Of a stretch of 64,000 nt of DNA, positions 1-8,610 are shown in pieces. The translations under genes and the position numbers were made by a program. The notes under the pieces are model-generated. The model saw nothing but the letters and a program-made list of their open reading frames with translations. It was not told the origin of the DNA and ran no database searches. The DNA comes from Nocardia abscessus (GTDB lineage Bacteria; Actinomycetota; Actinomycetes; Mycobacteriales; Mycobacteriaceae): positions 62,001 to 126,000 of the forward strand of contig NZ_JADLQO010000011.1 in NCBI RefSeq assembly GCF_015477775.1. The letters are read 5' to 3'. Positions within the stretch are counted from its first letter, which is position 1. Every line of letters begins with the position of its first letter.

Positions 1-877
1 TTGTGGCAGGGCTGAATTCGCGGCCGCGGGCGGTGGCGAGGTGGATCCGCCGTTCGGCCCAGGGCTCGGCGAGGTCGAGAGCGGCGACGCGGCCGGTCCA
101 TTCGTGGCCGACCAGGCATTCCGGTTGCACGGTGACGCCGAGCCCGGCATGCACCAGGCTGATCGCGGCACCGCCGCTGCGCAACACATGCTTCGGCGCG
201 TAGTCCTCACCGATACGTTGTGCGGCGGCTCGCAGTGCACCGACCAGCGCGCGCGGTGCGATCAGGTTCTCCGGCAACAGGTCTCGGATCGTCACGCTGG
301 TCTGTCCGCTGAGCGGGTGGTCGAGTGGAACCACGGCGACGATGCGGTCGCGGCGGTAGGGGGTCACCTCGACACCGTCGAGGTCGAGACCGTAGGCCGA
401 GGCGAAGACGCCGAGGTCGGCTTCGCCGCGGGCGACCTCCTGCACGATGTCGGCGTTCTCCACCTCGTGCACCACCAGGTCGACCAGCGGGTACTCGCGG
501 CTGAACTCGCCGAGCTCGCGGGCCAGGAACGGCACGATCACCGAACGGGCCGAGACGATCCGCAACTCGCCCTGCACGCCCTCGGACAGCGAGGCGAACT
601 CGGTGCGCATGTCATCGAGACTGTCGAAGATCATCCGCGCGTGGCGGGCCAGGATCGCGCCCGCCGGGCTCGGCACCACACCCTTGGGGGTGCGCTCGAG
701 CAGCTTGACGCCCGCGATGTTCTCGAGGACTTGGATGCGTTTGGTCGCGGTGGACGCGGCGATGTTCTCGCGGATCGCGGCCAGGCCGATCTGTTGTTCC
801 TCGATCGCGGAGAGGAACAGGCGCAAGGTGAACAGGTCGACCTGTCTGATCAGGTGCAACCGGTTGAGCGTGCCCAT
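1..877 (-). CDS. LysR-family transcriptional regulator, 3' end cut by window edge
   Basis: DNA-binding regulator whose reading frame stays open to base 1, so the C-terminus is missing. About 292 residues are visible. The N-terminal winged helix-turn-helix covers roughly residues 10-70 (FTLRLFLSAIEEQQIGLAA, then STATKRIQVLE) and is followed by a LysR substrate-binding domain (ADLGVFAS, VVPLDHPL). The ATG at 877 matches the start of its paralogue at 12923, with which it shares most of the helix-turn-helix. It lies upstream of and on the same strand as the end of the PaaK-like gene, about 80 bases away. An AT-rich stretch (about 935-950) sits in its presumed promoter. Effector and targets are unknown; the adjacent divergent CoA ligase and dehydrogenase operons are the obvious candidates. 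Confidence 0.9.
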   Translation of the reverse strand, partial: MGTLNRLHLIRQVDLFTLRLFLSAIEEQQIGLAAIRENIAASTATKRIQVLENIAGVKLLERTPKGVVPSPAGAILARHARMIFDSLDDMRTEFASLSEGVQGELRIVSARSVIVPFLARELGEFSREYPLVDLVVHEVENADIVQEVARGEADLGVFASAYGLDLDGVEVTPYRRDRIVAVVPLDHPLSGQTSVTIRDLLPENLIAPRALVGALRAAAQRIGEDYAPKHVLRSGGAAISLVHAGLGVTVQPECLVGHEWTGRVAALDLAEPWAERRIHLATARGREFSPAT

Positions 878-956
878 GTCACCTCCGCTGTCGGGCCGTG
901 ACCGGTGTCTCCGATCATAGTGCGGGTCGGGGAGAAAAATATTTCATATGTCGCAT

Positions 957-2312
957 TCAGGAGGTCGGCACCCGCTCGATGAGGGCGACCTTGACGTGGT
1001 CGGGTCGTTTCAGGGTGCCGTCGGGCACCAGCTCGACGATCGTCTTCACGTTGAGCGCTGAGCGCACCCGGCCTTCGATGGTGGCGCGCAGGTCGTCGCG
1101 CTGTTCGGTGGTCAGGTCCAGTGCGTATTCCACGACCAGAGGCAGCGGACGCTGGGTGGAGTGGCCCTCGAAATCGGCGCGTATACGCATCTCGCCGGTC
1201 GTCGCGGGCGCCAGTTCCATGACCAGCTCCTTGACCGCGGACGGGAACAGGTTGATGCCACGCACGATCAGCATGTCGTCGGTGCGGCCGACACAGCGCA
1301 CCTTGTAACCCGTTCGGCCGCAAGCACAGTCGGCGCCGGTGACGACCACGTGGTCGCGGGTGCGGAAGCGCAGCAGAGGAGAGGCCTGGCGGCGCAGCGC
1401 GGTGTAGACGAGTTCACCGCTGGCGCCTTCGGCGGGCGCCACCTGGTCGCCGGTCTCGGGGTCGATGAGTTCGGCGATCATCAGATCCGGAGACAGGAAG
1501 TGCATACCGTCACCGACCTCGCACTCGCCCCAGTAGGTGCACGCGATATCGGTTCCACCCAACATCTCCCGTGCCGTGGCGCCCCACAGCGACTCGAGCT
1601 TCTCGCGCACCGCCGGCAGTCCGCCGCCGGGTTCGCCACCCACGCTGATCGCGCGCACACCCAGTTCGGCGGCGGCGCGGCCGACGATCTGCGGCGCCTG
1701 CTCGGCCAGATGGGTGAGGAAGTAGGGGGTGCCGATCAGAGTGTTGGGGCGCTGATCGGCCTGCACGCGCAAGAGTCGCTCGGCGCCTGCTTCCGCGCCG
1801 ATGGGGATGTCGACGATGCCCATGTACTGCAGAATCTGCACGATCGGCAGGCCGCCGACGAAGCCTTTGCTCATGCCGAAGCCGTGTAGCAGTCGATCGC
1901 CGGGCCGGAAGCCGTTGGCGTAGAGGGCGCGGGCGCCCAGCTCACTCCAGGTGCGGATGTCGCTTTCCGTCAGACCCACGTAGGACGGTGATCCCGTGGT
2001 CCCCGACGAAGCCTGAATCTGCACGATGTCGGCATCGGCGGCGGCGACGTGGGTGCCGAGGGGCGGCGCGGACGCGAGGCTGTCGCGCAATTCCTGCTTC
2101 TCGGTGAACGGCAGATCGGCCAGGTCGGCGATGGTGTCGATCTTGTCCACGTCGACACCGTGCTCGGCGAACTTCGCCTGATAGAACGCGCTGTTCGCGG
2201 CCAGGTACGCGAGCTGCTCGCGGAGCCGCTCGTCCTGAACCCGGCGCGCCTCCTGCGCCGACAGGGTCTCGGCAGCACTCCAGTATCGCGCCGAGAAAGG
2301 AACACTTCTCAT
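957..2312 (-). CDS. PaaK-like phenylacetate-CoA ligase family enzyme
   Basis: A 451-residue member of the phenylacetate-CoA ligase branch of adenylate-forming enzymes, expected to activate an aromatic or other carboxylic acid with ATP and CoA in the cytoplasm. The P-loop-like motif SSGTTGSP is at about residues 102-109, a CACGRTGYK segment typical of PaaK near residue 310, and the C-terminal lysine region is GTLKRPDHVKV. I chose ATG 2312 (MRSVPFSARYW) over an upstream in-frame ATG at 2408 because GGGAG stands five bases before it and homology begins there. It is transcribed away from the acyl-CoA dehydrogenase at 2649, which suggests it feeds that pathway. The true acid substrate cannot be read from sequence. 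Confidence 0.9.
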   Translation of the reverse strand: MRSVPFSARYWSAAETLSAQEARRVQDERLREQLAYLAANSAFYQAKFAEHGVDVDKIDTIADLADLPFTEKQELRDSLASAPPLGTHVAAADADIVQIQASSGTTGSPSYVGLTESDIRTWSELGARALYANGFRPGDRLLHGFGMSKGFVGGLPIVQILQYMGIVDIPIGAEAGAERLLRVQADQRPNTLIGTPYFLTHLAEQAPQIVGRAAAELGVRAISVGGEPGGGLPAVREKLESLWGATAREMLGGTDIACTYWGECEVGDGMHFLSPDLMIAELIDPETGDQVAPAEGASGELVYTALRRQASPLLRFRTRDHVVVTGADCACGRTGYKVRCVGRTDDMLIVRGINLFPSAVKELVMELAPATTGEMRIRADFEGHSTQRPLPLVVEYALDLTTEQRDDLRATIEGRVRSALNVKTIVELVPDGTLKRPDHVKVALIERVPTS

Positions 2313-2419
2313 GATGACTCCCGAATGGCCGTTGCAACGTCGCCGCGCTACCGTTGTGTCCGGCGACGATTGTTCTCCGACCATAGTTGGGCTATTACTG
2401 CTATTCAATTCGCTGTCTT

Positions 2420-2434
2420 CGAATCGTCGATTCG
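2420..2434. promoter_or_regulatory. Palindrome in the divergent PaaK/acyl-CoA dehydrogenase promoter region
   Basis: CGAATC-GTC-GATTCG, a perfect 6-base inverted repeat, is the clearest structure in the 336-base gap (2313-2648) between the divergent ligase and dehydrogenase genes. The gap is AT-richer than its surroundings and has no coding frame I trust. A LysR-type box is possible because a LysR gene is nearby, but this is inference. Confidence 0.35.
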
Positions 2435-2648
2435 CAATTTTTCACTTGCTAACGCCATGCCCGTTGGTCAATCTCGAATTGTCTCTCATTATGTGCCGCT
2501 GACCTGCTGATTCGCGGGAATATGGCCGGGATTCGGAGCTGTCGAACAGGCAATTCGAAGATCATCACTTGGCGCATCGGGCGAGCGGAATTACCGTTCT
2601 TCTCGGCGAACAAATCTATCCGAACTCATCGCATACGGAGCACAGAGA

Positions 2649-3794
2649 ATGAATTCGAACTTCCTGGACGAGGCGCAGGCCGCCTGGCTCGACACCGTGA
2701 ACAAGTTCATGGACAACGAGATCACCGTGGAATATGTGCGCAAGTGCGACAGTGGACGGGAGTACCCGTACGAGGCGTACGAGAAGATCGCCGCCCAGGG
2801 CTGGCTCGGCATCCTCATCGACGAGGCCGACGGCGGCTCCGGCGGTGACATCTTCGACTACTCGCTGATGGCCGAGGGTCTGGGCAAGTTCGGGTTCGAC
2901 TTCGCCTGCTCGGTGCTGGTGCCCACCTTCACCGCGATGAACATCCTCAAGTACGGCACCGACGAGCAGAAGGCGCGCTACGTCAAGCCGTTCATCGACG
3001 GTCAGATCCGTTTCTCGGTCTCGATCTCCGAGCCCGACGCCGGTTCGGACGCCTCCAACACCAAGACCCGCGCGCGTCGGGACGAGAACGGCGACTGGAT
3101 CGTGTCCGGTCAGAAGCTGTGGTGCTCGGGTGCGGCGGCCAAGGACACCGTCATCGCGATGCTGGTGCGCACCGATGCCGACGACAAGCACGGCGGCCTG
3201 TCGGTCCTTTTGATCCCCAACGACACTCCCGGCCTGGACATCCGCAAGCTGCCGACGCTGTCGCGCCACGCCACGGGCACTACCGAGATCTTTCTCGACG
3301 AGGTTCGCGTGCCCGCCGACGCGCTGCTGGGTGAGGTCGGCCAGGGCTGGAAGATCATCACCGACCACCTGGAGCTGGAGCGTTGCGCTGTGGCCGCCGC
3401 GTACGTCGGCAACGCGCAGGAAGCGGTGCGCGCGGCCAACAAGTACGCCCACGAGCGCATCCAGTTCGGCAAGCCGATCTACGAGTTCCAGGTGCTCAAG
3501 CACATGCTGGCCGAGAACCAGACCCGCGTCGACGCCGCGCGTCTGCTCTGCTACCGCGCCGCCAAGATGAAGGCCGCGGGGCTGCCCGCCGCCCGTGAGA
3601 CCTCGATGGCCAAGCTCTACGGCTCCGAGACCCTCAAGCAGTGCGCCCTCGACGGCATGCAGATCCTCGGTGGTTACGCCAACCTGCCGGAGGCCGACAT
3701 GGAGCGGTACCTGCGCGAGAGCGTGCAGTCGACCATCGGCGGCGGCACCTCGCAGATCCAGCGCACCATCATCGCCAAATCCATGCGCCTCTGA
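2649..3794 (+). CDS. Acyl-CoA dehydrogenase lacking the canonical catalytic glutamate
   Basis: A 381-residue FAD-dependent acyl-CoA dehydrogenase, full length for the family, expected to form an alpha,beta-double bond in an acyl-CoA and pass electrons to ETF. Family motifs are clear: SISEPDAGSDAS near residue 125, the GQKLWCSGA strand, YAHERIQFGKPI near residue 265 and QIQRTIIAKSM at the end. Where medium- and short-chain enzymes carry the base (EGTS.IQ), this has IGGGTSQIQ, so the glutamate is replaced by glycine; the base may lie elsewhere or in a partner subunit. It is the first gene of a plus-strand run through 8362, followed after 35 bases by a MaoC hydratase. Confidence 0.93.
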   Translation: MNSNFLDEAQAAWLDTVNKFMDNEITVEYVRKCDSGREYPYEAYEKIAAQGWLGILIDEADGGSGGDIFDYSLMAEGLGKFGFDFACSVLVPTFTAMNILKYGTDEQKARYVKPFIDGQIRFSVSISEPDAGSDASNTKTRARRDENGDWIVSGQKLWCSGAAAKDTVIAMLVRTDADDKHGGLSVLLIPNDTPGLDIRKLPTLSRHATGTTEIFLDEVRVPADALLGEVGQGWKIITDHLELERCAVAAAYVGNAQEAVRAANKYAHERIQFGKPIYEFQVLKHMLAENQTRVDAARLLCYRAAKMKAAGLPAARETSMAKLYGSETLKQCALDGMQILGGYANLPEADMERYLRESVQSTIGGGTSQIQRTIIAKSMRL

Positions 3795-3829
3795 TCCGCA
3801 CTCCCACAAGCACTCTCAGGAGAACTTCG

Positions 3830-4333
3830 ATGGCAACCATCAACAACCGCATCGACATGCCGCTCGACGAGATCGAGGTCGGCACCGTCTTCCGCTCCGG
3901 CGGACGCACCATCACCGAAGCCGACGTGGTGAATTACTGTGCGCTGACCGGCAATTGGATCGAGATCCACTCCAACGTCCACTACGCCGCGCAGACCCGC
4001 TTCGGTGAGCGCCTGGTGCAGGGTTCGCTGACCTACTCGCTGATGACCGGCCTGATCCAGTTCGGTCCGTCGATCCAGGCGAACTACGGCATCGACAACC
4101 TGCGCTACCTGAAGCCGGTGCTGATCAACGACACCATCTACGTCACCGCCGAAGTCATCGCCAAGAAGGACAAGGACGAGAAGTTCGGCGTCATCACCTT
4201 CCTGATGAAGGCGCTCAACCAGCACGGCGACGTGGTCCAGCGCAGCGAGTGGAGCCTGCTCATGCTGCGCAAGCGCGAGGATCTCGACGCGCTCGTCGGC
4301 GCCTCGCTGCCGACCGAAAAGGTGCGGGGCTGA
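3830..4333 (+). CDS. MaoC-like hot-dog hydratase
   Basis: A 167-residue single hot-dog protein of the MaoC dehydratase family, expected to hydrate an enoyl-CoA. The hydratase signature is present as TGNWIEIHSN, with asparagine where the active enzymes normally have aspartate five residues before the histidine. The ATG at 3830 is preceded by AGGAGA at seven bases. It sits between the acyl-CoA dehydrogenase and the thiolase-fold/DUF35 pair, the order expected when a dehydrogenated acyl-CoA is hydrated and then cleaved by a retro-aldolase. In the steroid system MaoC and DUF35 subunits form the hydratase together; that a similar complex forms here is inference. Confidence 0.88.
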   Translation: MATINNRIDMPLDEIEVGTVFRSGGRTITEADVVNYCALTGNWIEIHSNVHYAAQTRFGERLVQGSLTYSLMTGLIQFGPSIQANYGIDNLRYLKPVLINDTIYVTAEVIAKKDKDEKFGVITFLMKALNQHGDVVQRSEWSLLMLRKREDLDALVGASLPTEKVRG

Positions 4334-4337
4334 GGTC

Positions 4338-5543
4338 ATGACCGCACAACCCGTCGCAGCGATCGTCGGCATGGGCGACGCCTATGCCACGCGCGCGAAT
4401 CGCAAGGATCCGCTGCAACTGGCCGTCGAGGCCACCGTTGCGGCGCTCGCCGACGCGGGGATCACGAAGAACCAGGTGGACGCCCTGTTCACCGGCCGTT
4501 CGCCGTGGGCCGACAAGCGCTCGCAGTGGAACAATATCTTCGCCTCGCACATGCAGATGCCGCTGACGTTCACCAGCGAACTCACACTGCACGGCGCCGG
4601 ACTCACCGCCACGCTCGCGCAGGCGTCGCAGACGATCGCCGCGGGCAAGGCGGAGTATGTGCTCTGTCTGCAGAGCGATGCGACGGAGTTGTTCGTCGAC
4701 GCGGTCGCCATGGGCGCGGAGGCCGACGCGGATCCGCAGTTCGAAGTGATGTACGGACCGACGATCCCATCCCTCTACGCCCAGGCCGCCCGCCGGTACT
4801 TCCACGAATTCGGCATCACCGAAACCGATCTCGCCGAGGTCGCCGTCGCCAATCAGCGGTGGGGCGCCCACCATCCGCACGCGGCCAAGGCCAAGCACGG
4901 CGAGATCGATGTCGCCACGGTGCTCGCCTCGCCGTACGTGGCGACGCCGCTGCGGCGGTGGATGTGCTCCACCTGGGGTGGTGGCACCGGCGGCGCGCTG
5001 GTCGTCACCGCGCCCGACAATGTACGTCCCCACCAGAAGCCGGTCTACCTGCACGGGTACGGGTCGGCCACCACTCACGAGTACCTGTCGGACCGGATGA
5101 ACATGCGTACCTGCAAGTTCGCCGACTTCGGCACCCTGCCGAACCTGACCCATACCGCCACCATCGAGGCGGCCAGGCAGGCTTATGCGATGGCCGGACT
5201 CGGCCCTTCCGATATCGACATGGTGCAGATGTCGGTGAACTTCGCGCACATGGGCCCGATCGTCATGGAGGACTTGGGCTTCGCGAAGAAGGGCCGGGGC
5301 ATCGACGTCTATCGCGAGGGTCGCACCGGCGTCGACGGCGACCTACCCACCGACACGAACGGCGGCTGGCTGTCCTTCGGCCAGCCCGGCATCTCCTGCA
5401 ATATGGACACCCTCATCGAGACCGTGCGCCAGCTGCGCGGGCAGGCGCTGGGGCTGGCGCCGACGCGCAAGCCGGAGACCGCGCTGGTGCAAGGAGCGGG
5501 CGGCATGCTGGCGGCGGGCAGTGTCCTGGTGCTGGCGGCCTGA
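4338..5543 (+). CDS. Thiolase-fold protein (lipid-transfer/retro-aldolase type) without catalytic triad
   Basis: A 401-residue thiolase-superfamily protein of the SCP2-thiolase or Ltp type. The fold is recognisable from the N-terminal VAAIVGMGDAYATR to the C-terminal VQGAGGMLAAGS. The nucleophilic cysteine region reads TLHGAGLTAT (no Cys), the GHP histidine region reads LSFGQPG (Gln for His), and the second cysteine position is also absent. Such degenerate thiolases, for example Ltp2 of actinobacterial steroid breakdown, act as retro-aldolases on beta-hydroxyacyl-CoAs and need a DUF35 partner, encoded here 19 bases downstream. I therefore favour carbon-carbon cleavage of a tertiary beta-hydroxyacyl-CoA over ordinary thiolysis. 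Starts five bases after the MaoC stop. Confidence 0.85.
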   Translation: MTAQPVAAIVGMGDAYATRANRKDPLQLAVEATVAALADAGITKNQVDALFTGRSPWADKRSQWNNIFASHMQMPLTFTSELTLHGAGLTATLAQASQTIAAGKAEYVLCLQSDATELFVDAVAMGAEADADPQFEVMYGPTIPSLYAQAARRYFHEFGITETDLAEVAVANQRWGAHHPHAAKAKHGEIDVATVLASPYVATPLRRWMCSTWGGGTGGALVVTAPDNVRPHQKPVYLHGYGSATTHEYLSDRMNMRTCKFADFGTLPNLTHTATIEAARQAYAMAGLGPSDIDMVQMSVNFAHMGPIVMEDLGFAKKGRGIDVYREGRTGVDGDLPTDTNGGWLSFGQPGISCNMDTLIETVRQLRGQALGLAPTRKPETALVQGAGGMLAAGSVLVLAA

Positions 5544-5561
5544 GCGGAATCGGAGAACATC

Positions 5562-5984
5562 ATGAGCGAGACCACCGCACACCACGACTGGCCACAGCCG
5601 TACCAGTTGCTCGACGCCGCACCGTACTGGGCGGCGCTGGACGAGCAGCGCCTGACCTTTCAACGCTGCGCCGACTGTGCCGAAGCCGTCTGGCCCGCGC
5701 ACTCGTACTGCCCCTATTGCGCTTCGGCCGCCCTGAACTGGGAGGAGTCAGCCGGGCGCGGCACGGTCTATTCCTTCAGCACGGTGATGCGCGGCCCGAC
5801 CCCGGTGTGGGCGTCGATCACGCCGTACACCGTCGGGTTCGTGCAGATGGCCGAGGGGTACATGCTCTTCGCCCAGATCGAGGGTGACCCCGAGTCCATC
5901 GCGATCGACCAGGACGTCACCGTCCGGTTCGTCGAACGCGGTGTCCAGACCATCCCCGTCTTCACCGCCGCGAACCCCGGGTAG
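5562..5984 (+). CDS. DUF35 zinc-ribbon/OB-fold protein, partner of the thiolase-fold protein
   Basis: A 140-residue protein with an N-terminal rubredoxin-like zinc ribbon (CADC, then CPYC, about residues 40-56) and a C-terminal OB-fold. This is the DUF35 layout (ChsH2 C-terminal half, benzoylsuccinyl-CoA thiolase small subunit). Known members bind acyl-CoA and are structural partners of thiolase-fold enzymes or of MaoC hydratases. The position directly after the triad-less thiolase gene and two genes after a MaoC gene fits that role. ATG 5562 has CGGAG upstream. No MaoC domain is fused, unlike ChsH2. Confidence 0.88.
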   Translation: MSETTAHHDWPQPYQLLDAAPYWAALDEQRLTFQRCADCAEAVWPAHSYCPYCASAALNWEESAGRGTVYSFSTVMRGPTPVWASITPYTVGFVQMAEGYMLFAQIEGDPESIAIDQDVTVRFVERGVQTIPVFTAANPG

Positions 5985-6036
5985 AGGGTGCACCATGACA
6001 GCACACGATCGATCACGACCAGGGCAGGAGCAGCCG

Positions 6037-7215
6037 ATGCAGAACGAACTTCCGCTGTCCGGAATCGTCGTGGTCGAACTCGGTGACAGCGCCTCGGCGC
6101 CGTTCACCGGCAAGATCCTCGCCGAACTCGGTGCCGAGGTGTGGAAGGTCGAGCGGCCGACCGGGGATTCCTCGCGAGGCTGGGGCCCGAGCATGTGGAA
6201 GGGCAGCGGCGCGGCGTTCCACGCGCTCAACCGGGGTAAGCGAACCATCAGCATCGACATCAAGCATCGCGATCAGCTCGCCTTGCTGCACCAGTTGATC
6301 GCCGAACGTGCCGATGTGTTCCTGCACAATCTGCGCCCGGGCTCGGCGGCGAAGTACGGTCTGGACGCCGAAAGTCTCCGGGTGACCAAACCCGAGCTCG
6401 TGCACTGCGAGGTCGGCGCGTTCGGGCACAACGGGCCGATGAACCGTTTGCCCGGCTACGACCCGCTGATGCAGGCGTTCTCCGGCATCATGAGCATCAC
6501 CGGCGAGCACGACGGACCACCGGTCCGCGCGGGCGTGTCGATCATCGACTTCGGCACCGGGATGTGGGCGGCCATCGGCATTCTCGCCGCGCTGCATCGG
6601 CGCAGTTCCAAACTGGACGGTGCCGCGGTGAACGCGTCGCTGCTGGAAACGGCGATCGCGTGGATGTCGATCGGCGTCGCGGGCTACAACGCCGACGGCG
6701 CGCCCGGCGAACGTCATGGCTCGGGTGTCGCGTTCATCGTCCCGCACCGCGCGTACTCCGCCGCCGATGGAGATCTGATCGTCAGCTGCGGTAACGACGG
6801 CTTGTTCGCCCGCCTGAGCCAGGCGCTGGACCGGCCCGAGTGGGCGAGTGACGATCGGTTCGCCACGAACGCGGCTCGCCTGGTCAACCGGGCGGAAATC
6901 GACCGCTTGATCGGTGATCGGATGGCAGAGCGCCCGCGCGAATACTGGCGGAAACGGTTGCAGGACTTCGGTGTTCCCGTCGCCCCGGTGCAGACGACCG
7001 CCGAGATGGTTGCCCACGAGCAGACCAAGGCGCTCGGCATCATCGGTGCGCCCACCGAGGACGAGATCGGGGTCGTCGGACTGCCGTTGTCGTTCGACGG
7101 CAAACGACCACCCCCGTTGCCGCCCGCCCAGGACGTCGGTGGGGCCGACGATCAGCTGCGCGACCTGCTCGGACAGCGAACCGGCACCAACAGCAACGGA
7201 AAGAGCAATGGTTAG
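6037..7215 (+). CDS. Type III CoA-transferase (CaiB/BaiF family)
   Basis: About 392 residues of the family III CoA-transferase fold, which moves CoA between carboxylic acids. The start LSGIVVVELGDSASAPF, the glycine-rich RGKRTISIDIK segment and the aspartate of GYDPLMQAFSG (aligning with the catalytic Asp of formyl-CoA transferase) are present. Two starts are possible: ATG 6037 after AGGAG at six bases, which puts the conserved PLSGI near the N-terminus, or ATG 5995 after GAGGG. It overlaps the next gene by eight bases, so the two are probably coupled. Likely to recycle CoA onto the incoming acid or from the released product; substrates unknown. Confidence 0.88.
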   Translation: MQNELPLSGIVVVELGDSASAPFTGKILAELGAEVWKVERPTGDSSRGWGPSMWKGSGAAFHALNRGKRTISIDIKHRDQLALLHQLIAERADVFLHNLRPGSAAKYGLDAESLRVTKPELVHCEVGAFGHNGPMNRLPGYDPLMQAFSGIMSITGEHDGPPVRAGVSIIDFGTGMWAAIGILAALHRRSSKLDGAAVNASLLETAIAWMSIGVAGYNADGAPGERHGSGVAFIVPHRAYSAADGDLIVSCGNDGLFARLSQALDRPEWASDDRFATNAARLVNRAEIDRLIGDRMAERPREYWRKRLQDFGVPVAPVQTTAEMVAHEQTKALGIIGAPTEDEIGVVGLPLSFDGKRPPPLPPAQDVGGADDQLRDLLGQRTGTNSNGKSNG

Positions 7216-8362
7216 CAGCAGTGGCCCGCTGACGGGCATTCGCATCGTCGAACTGGGCGGAGTCGGACCGACTCCGTTCGCCGCGATGCTGCTGTCGGAT
7301 CTGGGCGCCGACGTCATCCGTTTGGACCGCCCGCCGGGCTACGACGGCGGCGCGCCGATCGACGCGAAGTTCAATCTGCTCAACCGGGGCAGGCGCAGCG
7401 CGATCTTCGACCTGAAGAAGCCCGCGGCGGTCGAGGCGGTACTACGGCTCGTCGGCGAGGCCCATGTGGTGCTCGAGGGATTTCGGCCAGGGGTCGCGGA
7501 GAAACTCGGCCTCGGCCCTGATGAATGTATGGCCGTGAATCCGGCGCTGGTGTACGGCCGGATGACCGGGTGGGGTCAGCACGGGCCGCTCGCGAGCGAC
7601 CCCGGTCACGATCTCAACTACATCTCGCTGACCGGGGTGCTGCATTCGGTGGGCCGCGCCGGTGAACCTCCTGCCATCCCGCTCAATCTGGCGGGCGACT
7701 TCGGCGGTGGGTCATTGTATTTGGCGCTGGGCGTGGTTTCCGCGCTGCTGGAGAGTCGCACGTCCGGTCGAGGTCAGGTGGTCGACGCCGCCATGGTCGA
7801 CGGCTCGGCATCGCTGATGACGCTGTTCTACGGCCTGTTCGCCGCGGGCTACTGGAGCGACGAGCGCGGCGTGAACCGGCTCGACTCGGGCGCGCCCTGG
7901 TACAACGTCTACGAAACCGCCGACGGCGGCTGGATCAGTGTGGGCGCCAACGAATCCCGCTTCTGGCGCAAGCTGCTGCGGATCATGGGCATCGACGAAT
8001 CCGAGATGCCCGGCCAGCACGACAAATCGCAGTGGCCCGCGATGCAGGAGAGGTTCGCTGCGGTGTTCCGCACCAGGACCCGCGACGAATGGTGTGCTCT
8101 CGCAGAGGGGCAGGAGGCGTGTCTGACCCCGGTACTCTCACTCACTGAGGCGCCGCGCAACGCGCACCTGCGGGTCCGCGGCACCTTCATCGATGTCGAA
8201 GGTGTGGTCCAGCCCGCTCCCGCACCGCGTTTCAGTCGCACCCCCGGTGCGATCCAGCGACCGCCGGCCGAACCCGGTGAGCACACCGACGAGGTGCTGA
8301 GCGACTGGGGATTCACCCCGGCCGAGCTCACCGCCCTGCGCGATCAGGGCGCGATCGGCTGA
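7208..8362 (+). CDS. Alpha-methylacyl-CoA racemase-like enzyme (CoA-transferase III fold)
   Basis: A 384-residue family III protein carrying the racemase signature WGQHGPLASDPGHDLNY, whose His and Asp correspond to the acid/base pair of mycobacterial methylacyl-CoA racemase, plus LNLAGDFGGGS and GRGQVVDAAMVDG. It should therefore invert the configuration at C2 of 2-methylacyl-CoAs, needed before dehydrogenation of branched chains. ATG 7208 overlaps the end of the preceding transferase gene; a longer upstream frame is only extension. Last intact gene of the left operon. A plain CoA-transferase role is less likely, given the motif. Confidence 0.87.
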   Translation: MVSSSGPLTGIRIVELGGVGPTPFAAMLLSDLGADVIRLDRPPGYDGGAPIDAKFNLLNRGRRSAIFDLKKPAAVEAVLRLVGEAHVVLEGFRPGVAEKLGLGPDECMAVNPALVYGRMTGWGQHGPLASDPGHDLNYISLTGVLHSVGRAGEPPAIPLNLAGDFGGGSLYLALGVVSALLESRTSGRGQVVDAAMVDGSASLMTLFYGLFAAGYWSDERGVNRLDSGAPWYNVYETADGGWISVGANESRFWRKLLRIMGIDESEMPGQHDKSQWPAMQERFAAVFRTRTRDEWCALAEGQEACLTPVLSLTEAPRNAHLRVRGTFIDVEGVVQPAPAPRFSRTPGAIQRPPAEPGEHTDEVLSDWGFTPAELTALRDQGAIG

Positions 8363-8610
8363 CTGCGGCGAGCCTCGACCACCGCGCCCGCGGTGTGGAA
8401 ATCGGCCAGCTCGATCCGATGTGTCATCCGCCAATAGTCGGCGACCCGCCACGGCATGTTGGTGACCACGCGGCCCACCGCGGTGCGCTCCCAGCTGCGC
8501 ATGCCGCCGTATAGTTCCAGATCATCCTGGCGTGGGCCTCGTCGAGTTCCCGGTTGTCTACCTCTTGCTTGCACTCGACAATGGCCAGGTCGCGTTCGAT
8601 CATGGTGCAC
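8344..8610 (-). other. Coding-like minus-strand remnant of unknown identity
   Basis: Minus-strand frame converging on the racemase gene and overlapping its end by 19 bases. Between about 8363 and 8520 the third codon positions are almost all G or C and the peptide is protein-like (for example VVTNMPWRVADYWRMTHRIEL). Upstream the coding look moves to another frame (ERDLAIVECKQEVDNREL, about 8520-8600), suggesting a frameshift. No start with a ribosome site is seen and I do not recognise the family. Probably the 3' end of a decayed gene joined to the ribA remnant that follows on the other strand. Confidence 0.4.

Noticed and set aside
41..901. Plus-strand open frame of 286 residues at the left edge
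   Set aside because: Shadow of the minus-strand LysR gene, whose translation shows clear family motifs; the plus frame is low in complexity and has no recognisable domain.
2616..3809. Long minus-strand frame opposite the first acyl-CoA dehydrogenase
   Set aside because: Rich in His, Val and Arg without domains, a typical antisense shadow of a GC-rich gene. The same applies to many other long frames opposite real genes.
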